Origin: Myxococcales bacterium
GTDB taxonomy: Bacteria; Myxococcota; Polyangia; Nannocystales; Nannocystaceae
Length of the DNA: 64,000 nucleotides
Assembly: GCA_016793465.1 (NCBI GenBank)
Contig: JAEUJW010000048.1
Span: 20,324-84,323 of the forward strand
Direction of reading: 5' to 3'
In this document: positions 9,558 to 16,542 of the stretch, one piece after another
How the letters are laid out: the number at the start of each line of letters is the position of its first letter
Position numbering within the stretch: position 1 is the first letter of the stretch
Notes under the pieces: model-generated
What the model was told of the DNA's origin: nothing
What the model saw: only the letters and a program-made list of their open reading frames with translations
The model's database searches: none
Translations under genes and position numbers: made by a program

Positions 9558-10697
9558 TCACAGGGACTTGAGGCCGCGCCGGCCGAGCGCGTAGGCGATG
9601 CCGCTCTGGAGGGTGCCGCGGGTGATCAGGTCGCTGAGGTCGGCCTCGATGTGGACGAGCGTCTGGGCGACCTCGGGGCGGATGCCGGTGAGGATGACCT
9701 CGGTGCCGAGCAGGCGGGCGGCGTGGGCGGCGCGCAGGAGGGCGTTGGCGACGGCGGTGTCGACGACGGGCACGCCGGTGATGTCGAGGATGGCGAACTT
9801 GCCGCGGCTGCTGGCGAGGCCGGCGAGCAGGGTTTGCATGACCTGGTGGGCGCGCACGGAGTCCATCATGCCGACCAGGGGCATGACGAGGATCTCGTCG
9901 CTGATGGGGATCAGCGGGGTGGAGAGCTCCTCGATGGCGAGCGCCTGGGCGCGGATGATCTCCTCCTGGCGTCGGGCCTCGGCGGCCTCGGCGGCCTTGC
10001 GCGCCGTGATGTCGGTGTCGATCTGCAGGACGGTGTCGGGGCGGTCCTCGCGGTCGCGCTTTAGCACCCAGCGGCTGGCGACGACGACCTCGCGGCCGTC
10101 GCTGCGGGTGTGGGTGAGCTCGCCGTCCCAGTAGCCGGCGGCCAGCAGCTGGCCCTCGATCGCCGGGAGATCGGCGGCGGTGCGCAGGAGCGCGTGGACC
10201 TGCTGACCGAGCGCTTGCTCGCGTTCGAAGCCGTAGATCTGGCGCGCGCCATGGTTCCAGTAGGTGACGCTGCCGTCGAGCTTGCGGACGACGATGGCGT
10301 CGTGGGCGAGGTCCAGCAGCTCGGCCTGCTCGCGGCGCTCGGCCTGGTTGCGCAGCTTCTCGGTGACGTCCTCGGTGATGCCGACGACGCCGAGGACGGC
10401 CTGGTCGGGGCCTCGCACCGGGATGAAGCGCGACTCGAGGCTGCGGCCGTGGTTGGTGTGGGCGATGGTCAGGGACTCGCCGGCGAGGGCGCGCCGCATG
10501 TTTTCGAAGCCGTCGCTGCTCGTGCCGTAGAGCTCGTAGAAGTTCTGGCCGACGATCGCACCGGGAGGCAGGCCGAGCGCCCGCAACGCGCCGCCCTCGG
10601 AGGTGATGATGGTGCCGGCCGCGTCGACGGCCCAGACGATCACGTCGAGCTCGTTGAAGATCGCACGCACCGCGTCGAGTCGCTCGAGCATCGCCAT
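9558..10697 (-). CDS. PAS-PAS-STAS regulator, RsbR-like
   Basis: A 379-residue cytoplasmic signalling protein. Residues ~1-115 and ~120-240 are two PAS/PAC domains (VGITEDVTEKLRNQAERR closes the first, QIDTDITARKAAE the second). After a short coiled coil comes an RsbR-type STAS domain (~260-375) with ILVMPLVGMMDS, LDITGVPVVDT and LTGIRPEVAQTLVHI. In RsbR proteins the Thr and Ser in such segments are phosphorylated by an RsbT-like switch kinase within stressosome complexes. No RsbS, RsbT or sigma factor gene is adjacent, so its partners are unknown. The PAS domains imply sensing of a small ligand or redox state. Confidence 0.9.
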   Translation of the reverse strand: MAMLERLDAVRAIFNELDVIVWAVDAAGTIITSEGGALRALGLPPGAIVGQNFYELYGTSSDGFENMRRALAGESLTIAHTNHGRSLESRFIPVRGPDQAVLGVVGITEDVTEKLRNQAERREQAELLDLAHDAIVVRKLDGSVTYWNHGARQIYGFEREQALGQQVHALLRTAADLPAIEGQLLAAGYWDGELTHTRSDGREVVVASRWVLKRDREDRPDTVLQIDTDITARKAAEAAEARRQEEIIRAQALAIEELSTPLIPISDEILVMPLVGMMDSVRAHQVMQTLLAGLASSRGKFAILDITGVPVVDTAVANALLRAAHAARLLGTEVILTGIRPEVAQTLVHIEADLSDLITRGTLQSGIAYALGRRGLKSL

Positions 10698-10881
10698 ATC
10701 TGCCAGCCTCGTGGGAGCGTACCGAAAACGGCGTTCGTTGGGTGTTGCGAGCGATACACGGAATTGACCGGGACGTCCGCATTTGCCACGAGCTCGAGGC
10801 GCCGCGAAGGTCCGGCGAATCCACTTCCGCCCGCGACCGCGCCGGTCAGGCGCGTCGGCACCGCCCTGCGCTTGCGGGCTC

Positions 10882-11859
10882 TCACCGGGATTTCTTCGGA
10901 GGCATCACCGTGGCCTCGTTGGGCGGGGCGCCGAAGCGCTCGAGCAGGCGCGCCAGCGCGTCCACGGCGGGGCGGAGGTCGGCGGGCGGGTCGGTGCCGG
11001 CGGTCTCGGCGATCGTCGGGCCGGGGTGGAAGATGCGGTGGGTGGTGCCAGAGCTCACCAGGTCGGCCTCTTCGTTGATGACCGGCGGGGCCGTGGTGAA
11101 CGATCCGTCGGCGAACAACCCGCTGAGCTCGGCGAGGTCGGGCGGCGCGGCCTGCTCGAGGCGGACGATCGGGACCTGCGCGTCCGGATCGGCGCTCCGG
11201 ATCAGCCGGTAGTCGAGCGTGCCGTTGGCCCAGACGATGAGCCGATCGGCTGTGCGCCCCGCCTCGTGCCAGCGCTCGTAGATCGTCAGCAGCCGCGGCT
11301 CGACGGCGGTGAAGGCGTCTTGGCCGCGGTCCTCGAGCCGCTGCTCGAGCTCGTCGACCCGCCGTCGCAGGTCCGCGAGCTCGGGCGGGAGGTTCTTGAC
11401 GCCGCCGTGGACGGAGATCCGGTGGGCGCCGGCGACGAACTTCGTGGCGCCGCCGTCCTTGAGCCCGGCGCTGGCGTACGACGACGCGGCGCCGGCGAAC
11501 CCGGGCGAGTCGAGGATCCCTCGCAGGTCGCGGAGCTCCGCGGCGTCGAGGCGTAGCAGGTAGACCCGCGGTCGACGATGGTGGGTCCGCATGCCCTCGC
11601 GGCGGTAGAACAGCGCGAGGCCGTCGGCATAGACGCTCAGCGACGAACTGCCGCCCATGCCGCCGCTGTCGACGAGCAACAGGTGCTGCGCAGGCGGGCC
11701 GTCGGCGAGGCGCACGCGCGGCCCGTACGACCGCTGGACGGCCGGCTCCACGTCCGGCGGCGGCTCCTCGACAGGCGCCGCGTCCGGCGGCGGGGCGGCG
11801 CAGCCGACGACGCCGACGCTCGCAAGGGCCCGGAGGACGTCACGACGCGAGAGGGACAT
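10882..11859 (-). CDS. Putative Tat-type lipoprotein of unknown function
   Basis: A 325-residue protein starting MSLSRRDVLRALASVGVVGC, which combines a twin-arginine motif (SRRDVLR) with a lipobox ending at Cys20. A Pro/Glu-rich linker follows, then an unassigned soluble domain with a short coiled-coil stretch (LADLRRRVDELEQRLEDRG, around residues 180-200). Use of the Tat route suggests it folds in the cytoplasm, perhaps with a bound cofactor. I recognise no enzyme motif. Confidence 0.75.
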   Translation of the reverse strand: MSLSRRDVLRALASVGVVGCAAPPPDAAPVEEPPPDVEPAVQRSYGPRVRLADGPPAQHLLLVDSGGMGGSSSLSVYADGLALFYRREGMRTHHRRPRVYLLRLDAAELRDLRGILDSPGFAGAASSYASAGLKDGGATKFVAGAHRISVHGGVKNLPPELADLRRRVDELEQRLEDRGQDAFTAVEPRLLTIYERWHEAGRTADRLIVWANGTLDYRLIRSADPDAQVPIVRLEQAAPPDLAELSGLFADGSFTTAPPVINEEADLVSSGTTHRIFHPGPTIAETAGTDPPADLRPAVDALARLLERFGAPPNEATVMPPKKSR

Positions 11860-11921
11860 CGCAGCAGCGTATCACCGCCGCGGCGCGGGCGCGCTCGCTG
11901 GTCGCAGCGCCGACCCTGAGT

Positions 11922-11950
11922 TCGAACCCGGCCTTCCGCGGCCGGTTCGA
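11922..11950 (-). terminator. Hairpin between the gp53-like gene and the Tat lipoprotein gene
   Basis: TCGAACCCGGCC and GGCCGGTTCGA form an 11-bp stem with one bulged base around a 6-base loop. It lies 133 bases past the stop of the gp53-like gene at 12083 and 63 bases before the next start on the same strand. There is no T run, so termination is inferred only from position and stem strength. Confidence 0.35.
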
Positions 11951-12082
11951 TCTGCGAGCGCACGCAGGCGGCGCGCCCTGGTCGCACCTCCCCGGCTCCG
12001 CCGACCGATCGAACGCCCCGCGGTCGCCGCCAGAGCTGGCGCTGCCGGAGCCGTGGTCACTCTCCGGCGCCGCGCCCGACCG

Positions 12083-12961
12083 TCAGCGGCCGATCGCCAG
12101 CCAGTAGAAGGGGCGGTCGCCGTCGAACTCGGTCGAGCGGTCGACGATGAAGGAGCCGCTGTTGATCGGGCGGGTCAGCGGGGCGCAGGACATGACGTCG
12201 GGGTCGGCCACGGTCGTGAGCACGGCGAAGTTCATGTCGGCGAAGTACTCGGGGAGCGTGAACAGCTGCTCGTAGTCGGAGCGGGAGATCGAGCGACCCC
12301 ACTGCAGCTTGATCCCGTCGCGCGCGAGCACGGCCGCGGTGGTGGAGTTGGGCGCCGTCGTGGCCGCGCCGCCGATCCCGACGTAGTGGAACCGGACCTT
12401 GCCGTTGATCGTGTCGTCGCGGTTGATCCGCAGGGCGCCGGTCGAGGGCGTGAAGCCGGACACCGACAGGGCCCAGCGGACCCCGCCGGTGGCGGCCGTC
12501 GTCAGCACCGCCGACGGGCCCGGGGTGAGCGCGCGCGGGACCTTGAACTCCTGCCCGGGGTCGCCGGTGCTGTCGGCGCTGCCCCAGAACAGCGCCGTCC
12601 TGGAGTCGAGGTCGTAGGAGCCGGCGGGGACCGGCGCGGTCGCGTCACCGATGGCGAGCCAGTAGAACGGGCAGGGGCCGTCGATGTCGTTGCTGCGGTC
12701 GATCTGGAACCCGGTCCGGCTGCTGCCGCCGACCGCCAGAGAGTGGCGGGTGTTCGGCATCGAGGAGGTCGTGAGTACGGCGTAGCAGGTGCTGGCGAAC
12801 GCCTGCTGGAACGGGAAGGTGACGGCGCCGTCGCCGTCGACGACGTCCTGGCCCCACTGCAGGCGCAGGGGTCCGAGGTTGGCGCTGTCCTTGAAGCCGT
12901 TGCGGTAGGTCTTGTTGGGGTTGCTGAGCTGGATCACGTTGCGGGACGCTGGCATGGTCAT
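12083..12961 (-). CDS. gp53/tail-fibre-like repeat protein (three repeats)
   Basis: A 292-residue protein built almost wholly of three ~85-residue beta-rich repeats (roughly residues 30-115, 120-205 and 213-292). Each opens with LQWG or LFWG, passes through a FPFQQAFAS.. or FTLPEYFAD.. strand and a YAVLTT/FAVLTT strand, and ends with an aromatic-rich strand such as PFYWLAIG. This is the pattern of the gp53-like / H-type-lectin-like C-terminal domain of phage tail fibres. No signal peptide is seen. The start is ATG 12961; GTG 12964 and ATG 12955 are alternatives. It sits 33 bases downstream of a paralogue carrying the same repeats, probably in one operon. It may bind carbohydrate; the biological role is unknown. 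Confidence 0.72.
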   Translation of the reverse strand: MTMPASRNVIQLSNPNKTYRNGFKDSANLGPLRLQWGQDVVDGDGAVTFPFQQAFASTCYAVLTTSSMPNTRHSLAVGGSSRTGFQIDRSNDIDGPCPFYWLAIGDATAPVPAGSYDLDSRTALFWGSADSTGDPGQEFKVPRALTPGPSAVLTTAATGGVRWALSVSGFTPSTGALRINRDDTINGKVRFHYVGIGGAATTAPNSTTAAVLARDGIKLQWGRSISRSDYEQLFTLPEYFADMNFAVLTTVADPDVMSCAPLTRPINSGSFIVDRSTEFDGDRPFYWLAIGR

Positions 12962-12994
12962 CACCTCGAGGTCTTGTGGGGCCTGGTTCGCGGA

Positions 12995-14596
12995 CTACCG
13001 GCCGGCGGAGATCCAGTAGAAAGGATAGGCGCCGGTGAACGTGGGATCGCGGTCGACGATGAACCCGCCCTCGTGGATCGGGCGGCTGAGCGACAGCCCG
13101 GAGCGGGTGCCGCCGCGGCGGACCCCCAGCAGCACCGCGAAGTTCATCGTCGTGTACGCGAGGGGGAACGTGAACAGCTGCTCGTTGCTGGTCTGCGAGC
13201 TGGCCTCGCCCCACTGCAGGACGAGGTCCTCGACGGTGACGAGCGGGGTGGTGACGGTCCGGCCCGGCGCCGGCCCGATGGCGATGTAGGTGAAGGGGAC
13301 GGCGCCTTCGAGGCTGTCGTCGCGGTCGATGGTGAAGCCGGTGGCGCTCACGCTCGCGACGTTGAGCGTGTAGCGCTGGTTCGCCGCGGTGACGGTGGCG
13401 ATCACCGCGACCGGTCCGCTGCCGAAGCCGGGCTTGAGCGGGAACGACTGCGCGCCGTCGCCCGTGCTGGTGCCGACTCCCCAGTGCAGGACGACGGCCG
13501 CGTCCTCGCCGAGCAGGATGGAGCCGGCGGCGGGCAGCGTCTTGCCGGGCGACGCGCCGAGCGCGAGCCAGTTGAACGGGATCACGCCTCTGAATTCGTT
13601 GTTGCGGTTGACGGCGAACGAGCCGGCCTTGAGCCCGCCGACGGCGAGCGACGAGTAGTAGTCGCCGCGGGCGACGGTGGTGAGCAGCGCCGAGCAGACC
13701 GCGCCGAAGCTGTCGGCGAAGGTGATCCACTTGTTGTCGTCGGTCGAGATGGTGTTCTGGCCCCACTGCAGCGTCACGTCGCCGAGCGGCATGGCGTCGG
13801 CGAAGGCGTTGGCGAGGGCCGGCGGCGGGGGCTCGTCCGACGAGGAGTTGCCCCACAGCATGTCCCAGAAGGACTCGCCGACCTCGACGATCTCCTCGCC
13901 GATGGACTCGACGTAGCTCTCGGCGTCGTGGACGACTTCGGTGATGTCGTCGGCCCAGCGGGTCAGGTAGGCCTCGACGACGGCGACCACCTCGGCGGCG
14001 ACCACGTTCCACGCCTTCTCGACGAAGTCCGCGATGTCGTGGATCGGCACGGTCCAGTGCGCGACCTGCAGCTTGACGAGCTTCTTGCCGTAGACCCCTG
14101 CACTGACGTTGAGGGTCTGCTCGGCCTTGATCGGGCCGTCGACGGTGAACTTGGTGTCGAGGGTGGCCGACACGAACGGCTTGACGCGGATGCCGCGGAC
14201 CTTGATGGGGACCACGAACTTGGCGGTCAGGCTGACCGTGTACAGGCCGTACTCGTAGCCGAACCTGCCGGCGAGCTTGACCTGGCCGACCGAGGTCGTG
14301 GCGACCGTGATCGAGGGCAGCTTCAGCTCGAATTTGTCGCGCCCGACCACGAACATCGCGGCGAACTTGTAGAGCCCGTCCAGGAACCTGGCCTCGCCGG
14401 TCAGCTCGAAGTGCAGGTCGGCCCCGACGTCGTACTTGAGGGCCGCGCCCTTGTTGGGGTCGGTCGACGAGCAGATCCGGACGAGCTCGACCCCGCCGAT
14501 CTCGGCGAAGGTGAGGAGCTGCATCGTCCCCTCGTAGGTGCTCCCGGGTTTCGCTGTGAACTCGACCTGTAATTCGCCGATCTTGAGCGCTGTCAT
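12995..14596 (-). CDS. Unknown beta-domain protein with C-terminal gp53-like repeats
   Basis: A 533-residue protein. I chose ATG 14596 because GGAGGA lies just upstream and the longer in-frame extension is low-complexity. Residues ~1-195 look like regular beta strands with no recognised family (MTALKIGELQVEFTAK, TSVGQVKLAGRFGYEYG). Residues ~195-255 are acidic helix/coiled coil. Residues ~270-533 hold three gp53-like repeats (VTLQWGQNTIS, VVLHWGVG, LVLQWGEASS; closing FNWLALG, FTYIAIG, FYWISAG). The layout of base, stalk and triple tip resembles a trimeric fibre, which is inference. No signal peptide is present, so export would need a special route such as a contractile system or lysis. Confidence 0.7.
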   Translation of the reverse strand: MTALKIGELQVEFTAKPGSTYEGTMQLLTFAEIGGVELVRICSSTDPNKGAALKYDVGADLHFELTGEARFLDGLYKFAAMFVVGRDKFELKLPSITVATTSVGQVKLAGRFGYEYGLYTVSLTAKFVVPIKVRGIRVKPFVSATLDTKFTVDGPIKAEQTLNVSAGVYGKKLVKLQVAHWTVPIHDIADFVEKAWNVVAAEVVAVVEAYLTRWADDITEVVHDAESYVESIGEEIVEVGESFWDMLWGNSSSDEPPPPALANAFADAMPLGDVTLQWGQNTISTDDNKWITFADSFGAVCSALLTTVARGDYYSSLAVGGLKAGSFAVNRNNEFRGVIPFNWLALGASPGKTLPAAGSILLGEDAAVVLHWGVGTSTGDGAQSFPLKPGFGSGPVAVIATVTAANQRYTLNVASVSATGFTIDRDDSLEGAVPFTYIAIGPAPGRTVTTPLVTVEDLVLQWGEASSQTSNEQLFTFPLAYTTMNFAVLLGVRRGGTRSGLSLSRPIHEGGFIVDRDPTFTGAYPFYWISAGR

Positions 14597-14963
14597 CGCG
14601 ACACGTCCTCCTGCGCCGCCCGATCCGGCGGCATCGCCGATGGAAACGTCGGCCGCGGCGGGAGTCCGCAGGACGAAGATCGCGCGACGGAGCCGAGGCG
14701 ACGCCGCGACGCGCCGCGGCGTCACGGGTCGCGGCGGAGGCGGAGCCGTCCGAGCCAAAGCACCGCGATGGCCTGATTCAGCGTCTCCCGCATGTACTCG
14801 CACGACGGTCAGCGGCGTCACCCCGCCGGACAGGCGCGGCCGATCGACGATGTCGACGAGCAGCTCGGGCGCGGGGCGTATCCTTCCGTCACGTCACAGG
14901 GTCGGCGAGTCCTGTTCAGTAACGTCGCTTGCTCAGGCGGGTCAAAATCCGTATAGGAGAGCC
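14597..14963. other. Intergenic region between divergent genes
   Basis: About 370 bases. The part next to 14596 could be read as an Ala/Pro/Arg-rich N-terminal extension of the gp53-like gene but looks non-coding. Near the right edge TTGCTC (14929-14934) and TATAGG (14952-14957) are spaced by 17 bases; the implied transcript would start at or beside the ATG at 14964. I see no other signal. Confidence 0.35.
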
Positions 14964-15353
14964 ATGACAGACCGTGAAACGTTCACGTTGCCCGCCGCAA
15001 TGGACGGTCGAAGCTACGCCCGGTGGCCGATCACGGCGTACAACTTCTATCTCGCCAGGCAGGGGAGCTATGACGGTGACGGTCGGTACAGCGAGGTTGT
15101 GGGGATATTGACCCTGCACATCGCCCCGATCACCGTGGAGGGTAAGCCGTACAAGTCCATCCAGATCTACTTCCGTTCTGTGGGCAGTCGCCGCGGTCGG
15201 ACCGCCTACGGCAACGAGGTCATTTCTCTCGAGTTCGACGCGGAGGACATGGGCGCGTGGATCAGCGCTTTGAACGCGCCCAAGAAGTATCTCGACATCG
15301 ACGACATCGATCCGAAGTTCCTGCGGATCTATCTGTACGCCGGGAGCGCCTAG
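14964..15353 (+). CDS. Hypothetical protein, 129 residues
   Basis: A well-formed small gene with AGGAGA four bases before the ATG. The product is a compact alpha/beta protein without signal peptide or membrane segment (VVGILTLHIAPITVEG, KSIQIYFRSVG, YGNEVISLEFDAEDMGAW, KFLRIYLYAG). I do not recognise the family. It is divergent from the gp53-like pair and could share its control region. Codon use is less GC-biased at third positions than in the kinase next door. Confidence 0.65.
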   Translation: MTDRETFTLPAAMDGRSYARWPITAYNFYLARQGSYDGDGRYSEVVGILTLHIAPITVEGKPYKSIQIYFRSVGSRRGRTAYGNEVISLEFDAEDMGAWISALNAPKKYLDIDDIDPKFLRIYLYAGSA

Positions 15354-15499
15354 CGAAATCGGCTGGTCTCCGCGGGGCGACGCGAGGGACGGGCCCGGGG
15401 CCGCTCGCCGTCGACGCACTCCGACCTCGCCGAGGTCTTGGTGCACGACATCGCCCCCGGCTCGAGCTCGGTGTTTGCACGGACGCACGAGCAGCAGCG

Positions 15500-16423
15500 T
15501 CACGGCAGCCTGGTGATGTAGAGCGCGTCGGGGTAGCTCGCGAAGTTCACCGGGTGCTCGCACGGCGGCGCCGGCTCCTCGCAGGCGATGTCGGTCTTGC
15601 GCCCCTCGCCGGCGCACAGCAGCCCGTCGCGGCCCCACACCGCCTCGACCGGGCGCTTGGCCTCCTCGTCCGACGCGGCGCGCAGCCCCCACACGTCCGC
15701 GAGCAGGAAGGCCACGCCGGGCTCGGTATGCGAGGCGCCGTCGTAGCAGTAGTCCGCCCGCAGCGCGCGGATGCCGACCTCGAACAGCGCGAGGTCGTCG
15801 TTCGCCAGCGCGACGTCGTGGTAGCCCAGCGCCGCGACCTTGCCGGTCGCGCCGGTGTCGCACGCGAGGTGGAGGAACCGCGGGGCCGCGTGCACGGCCC
15901 CCGTCGACTCGTCGACGCGTAGGTCGGCGAGCACCCGCGCGCGGCCCGGGCCGTCGGGGCCGGACGGACAGGTCGACACCGCTCCGTCGTCGGTGTGTTC
16001 GAAGAAGCGGTAGTGCGGGACGCCGTCGTGCTCGAGCACCTCGCCGAGCCGCACGGGGACCTGCCGCAGGCCCATGGCGTAGCCGACCCGCCAGACCGAG
16101 CCGACCAGCGCCGCGCCGCGGTGCCGCGCGCCGTCCGCGTCGACGGCGACGAGCTCGCCGGCGTCGACCAGCACCTCCGCGACCTCCGTCGCGTCCGCGA
16201 GCGTCCACTGGTCGAGCGCCCAGCCCATGTGCGGGGTGTCGAGCGGGGCCACCTCGGAGAACTCGCGCTCGTCGAGCACGTTGGTGTTGAACACGGTGCC
16301 CCCGCCCGAGTTGCCCCCGGTCAGCAGGGCGCGGGCATCGACGTCGTCCTCCGCGGCGCAGCCGGGCGCGAACAGGGCGATGACGGACAGAGTGACCGAG
16401 GTGAAGGCGGACTTCGCGTGCAT
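15500..16423 (-). CDS. ADYC-domain lipoprotein
   Basis: A 307-residue lipoprotein: signal peptide MHAKSAFTSVTLSVIALFAPGC with lipobox Cys22. The C-terminal half contains IRALRADYCYDGASHTEPGVAFLLADVWGL in pieces; the ADYC motif and the following D-G-x-S-x-T and leucine-rich strand define the myxobacterial ADYC domain. Several Cys pairs (CDTG, CEEPAPPCEHP) suggest disulphides in the periplasm or at the surface. The family's function is unknown. It is divergent from the kinase gene at 16543. Confidence 0.82.
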   Translation of the reverse strand: MHAKSAFTSVTLSVIALFAPGCAAEDDVDARALLTGGNSGGGTVFNTNVLDEREFSEVAPLDTPHMGWALDQWTLADATEVAEVLVDAGELVAVDADGARHRGAALVGSVWRVGYAMGLRQVPVRLGEVLEHDGVPHYRFFEHTDDGAVSTCPSGPDGPGRARVLADLRVDESTGAVHAAPRFLHLACDTGATGKVAALGYHDVALANDDLALFEVGIRALRADYCYDGASHTEPGVAFLLADVWGLRAASDEEAKRPVEAVWGRDGLLCAGEGRKTDIACEEPAPPCEHPVNFASYPDALYITRLP

Positions 16424-16542
16424 ACGACCGGATATTGCAATCCACGTGCCGCGTCGAGCCGTCGTCCGCGAGGGTGCACGAGCGCGCGGGCGTCGAACCG
16501 CGGCGGTTGCCGCCGCCCGCCCCGGCCGTTAGCCTGCGCGCG

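Noticed and set aside
9558..10697. A stressosome operon
   Set aside because: The PAS-STAS protein stands alone; no RsbS, RsbT or RsbU-like gene is adjacent.
11915..11955. GTTCGAACCC resembling a tRNA T-arm
   Set aside because: No acceptor, D or anticodon stem can be drawn around it; it is one arm of a short hairpin.
6692..16423. A complete extracellular contractile injection system locus
   Set aside because: Apart from a DUF4157 protein and gp53-like repeats there are no sheath, tube, baseplate, spike or AAA+ genes, so only cargo-like parts are claimed.
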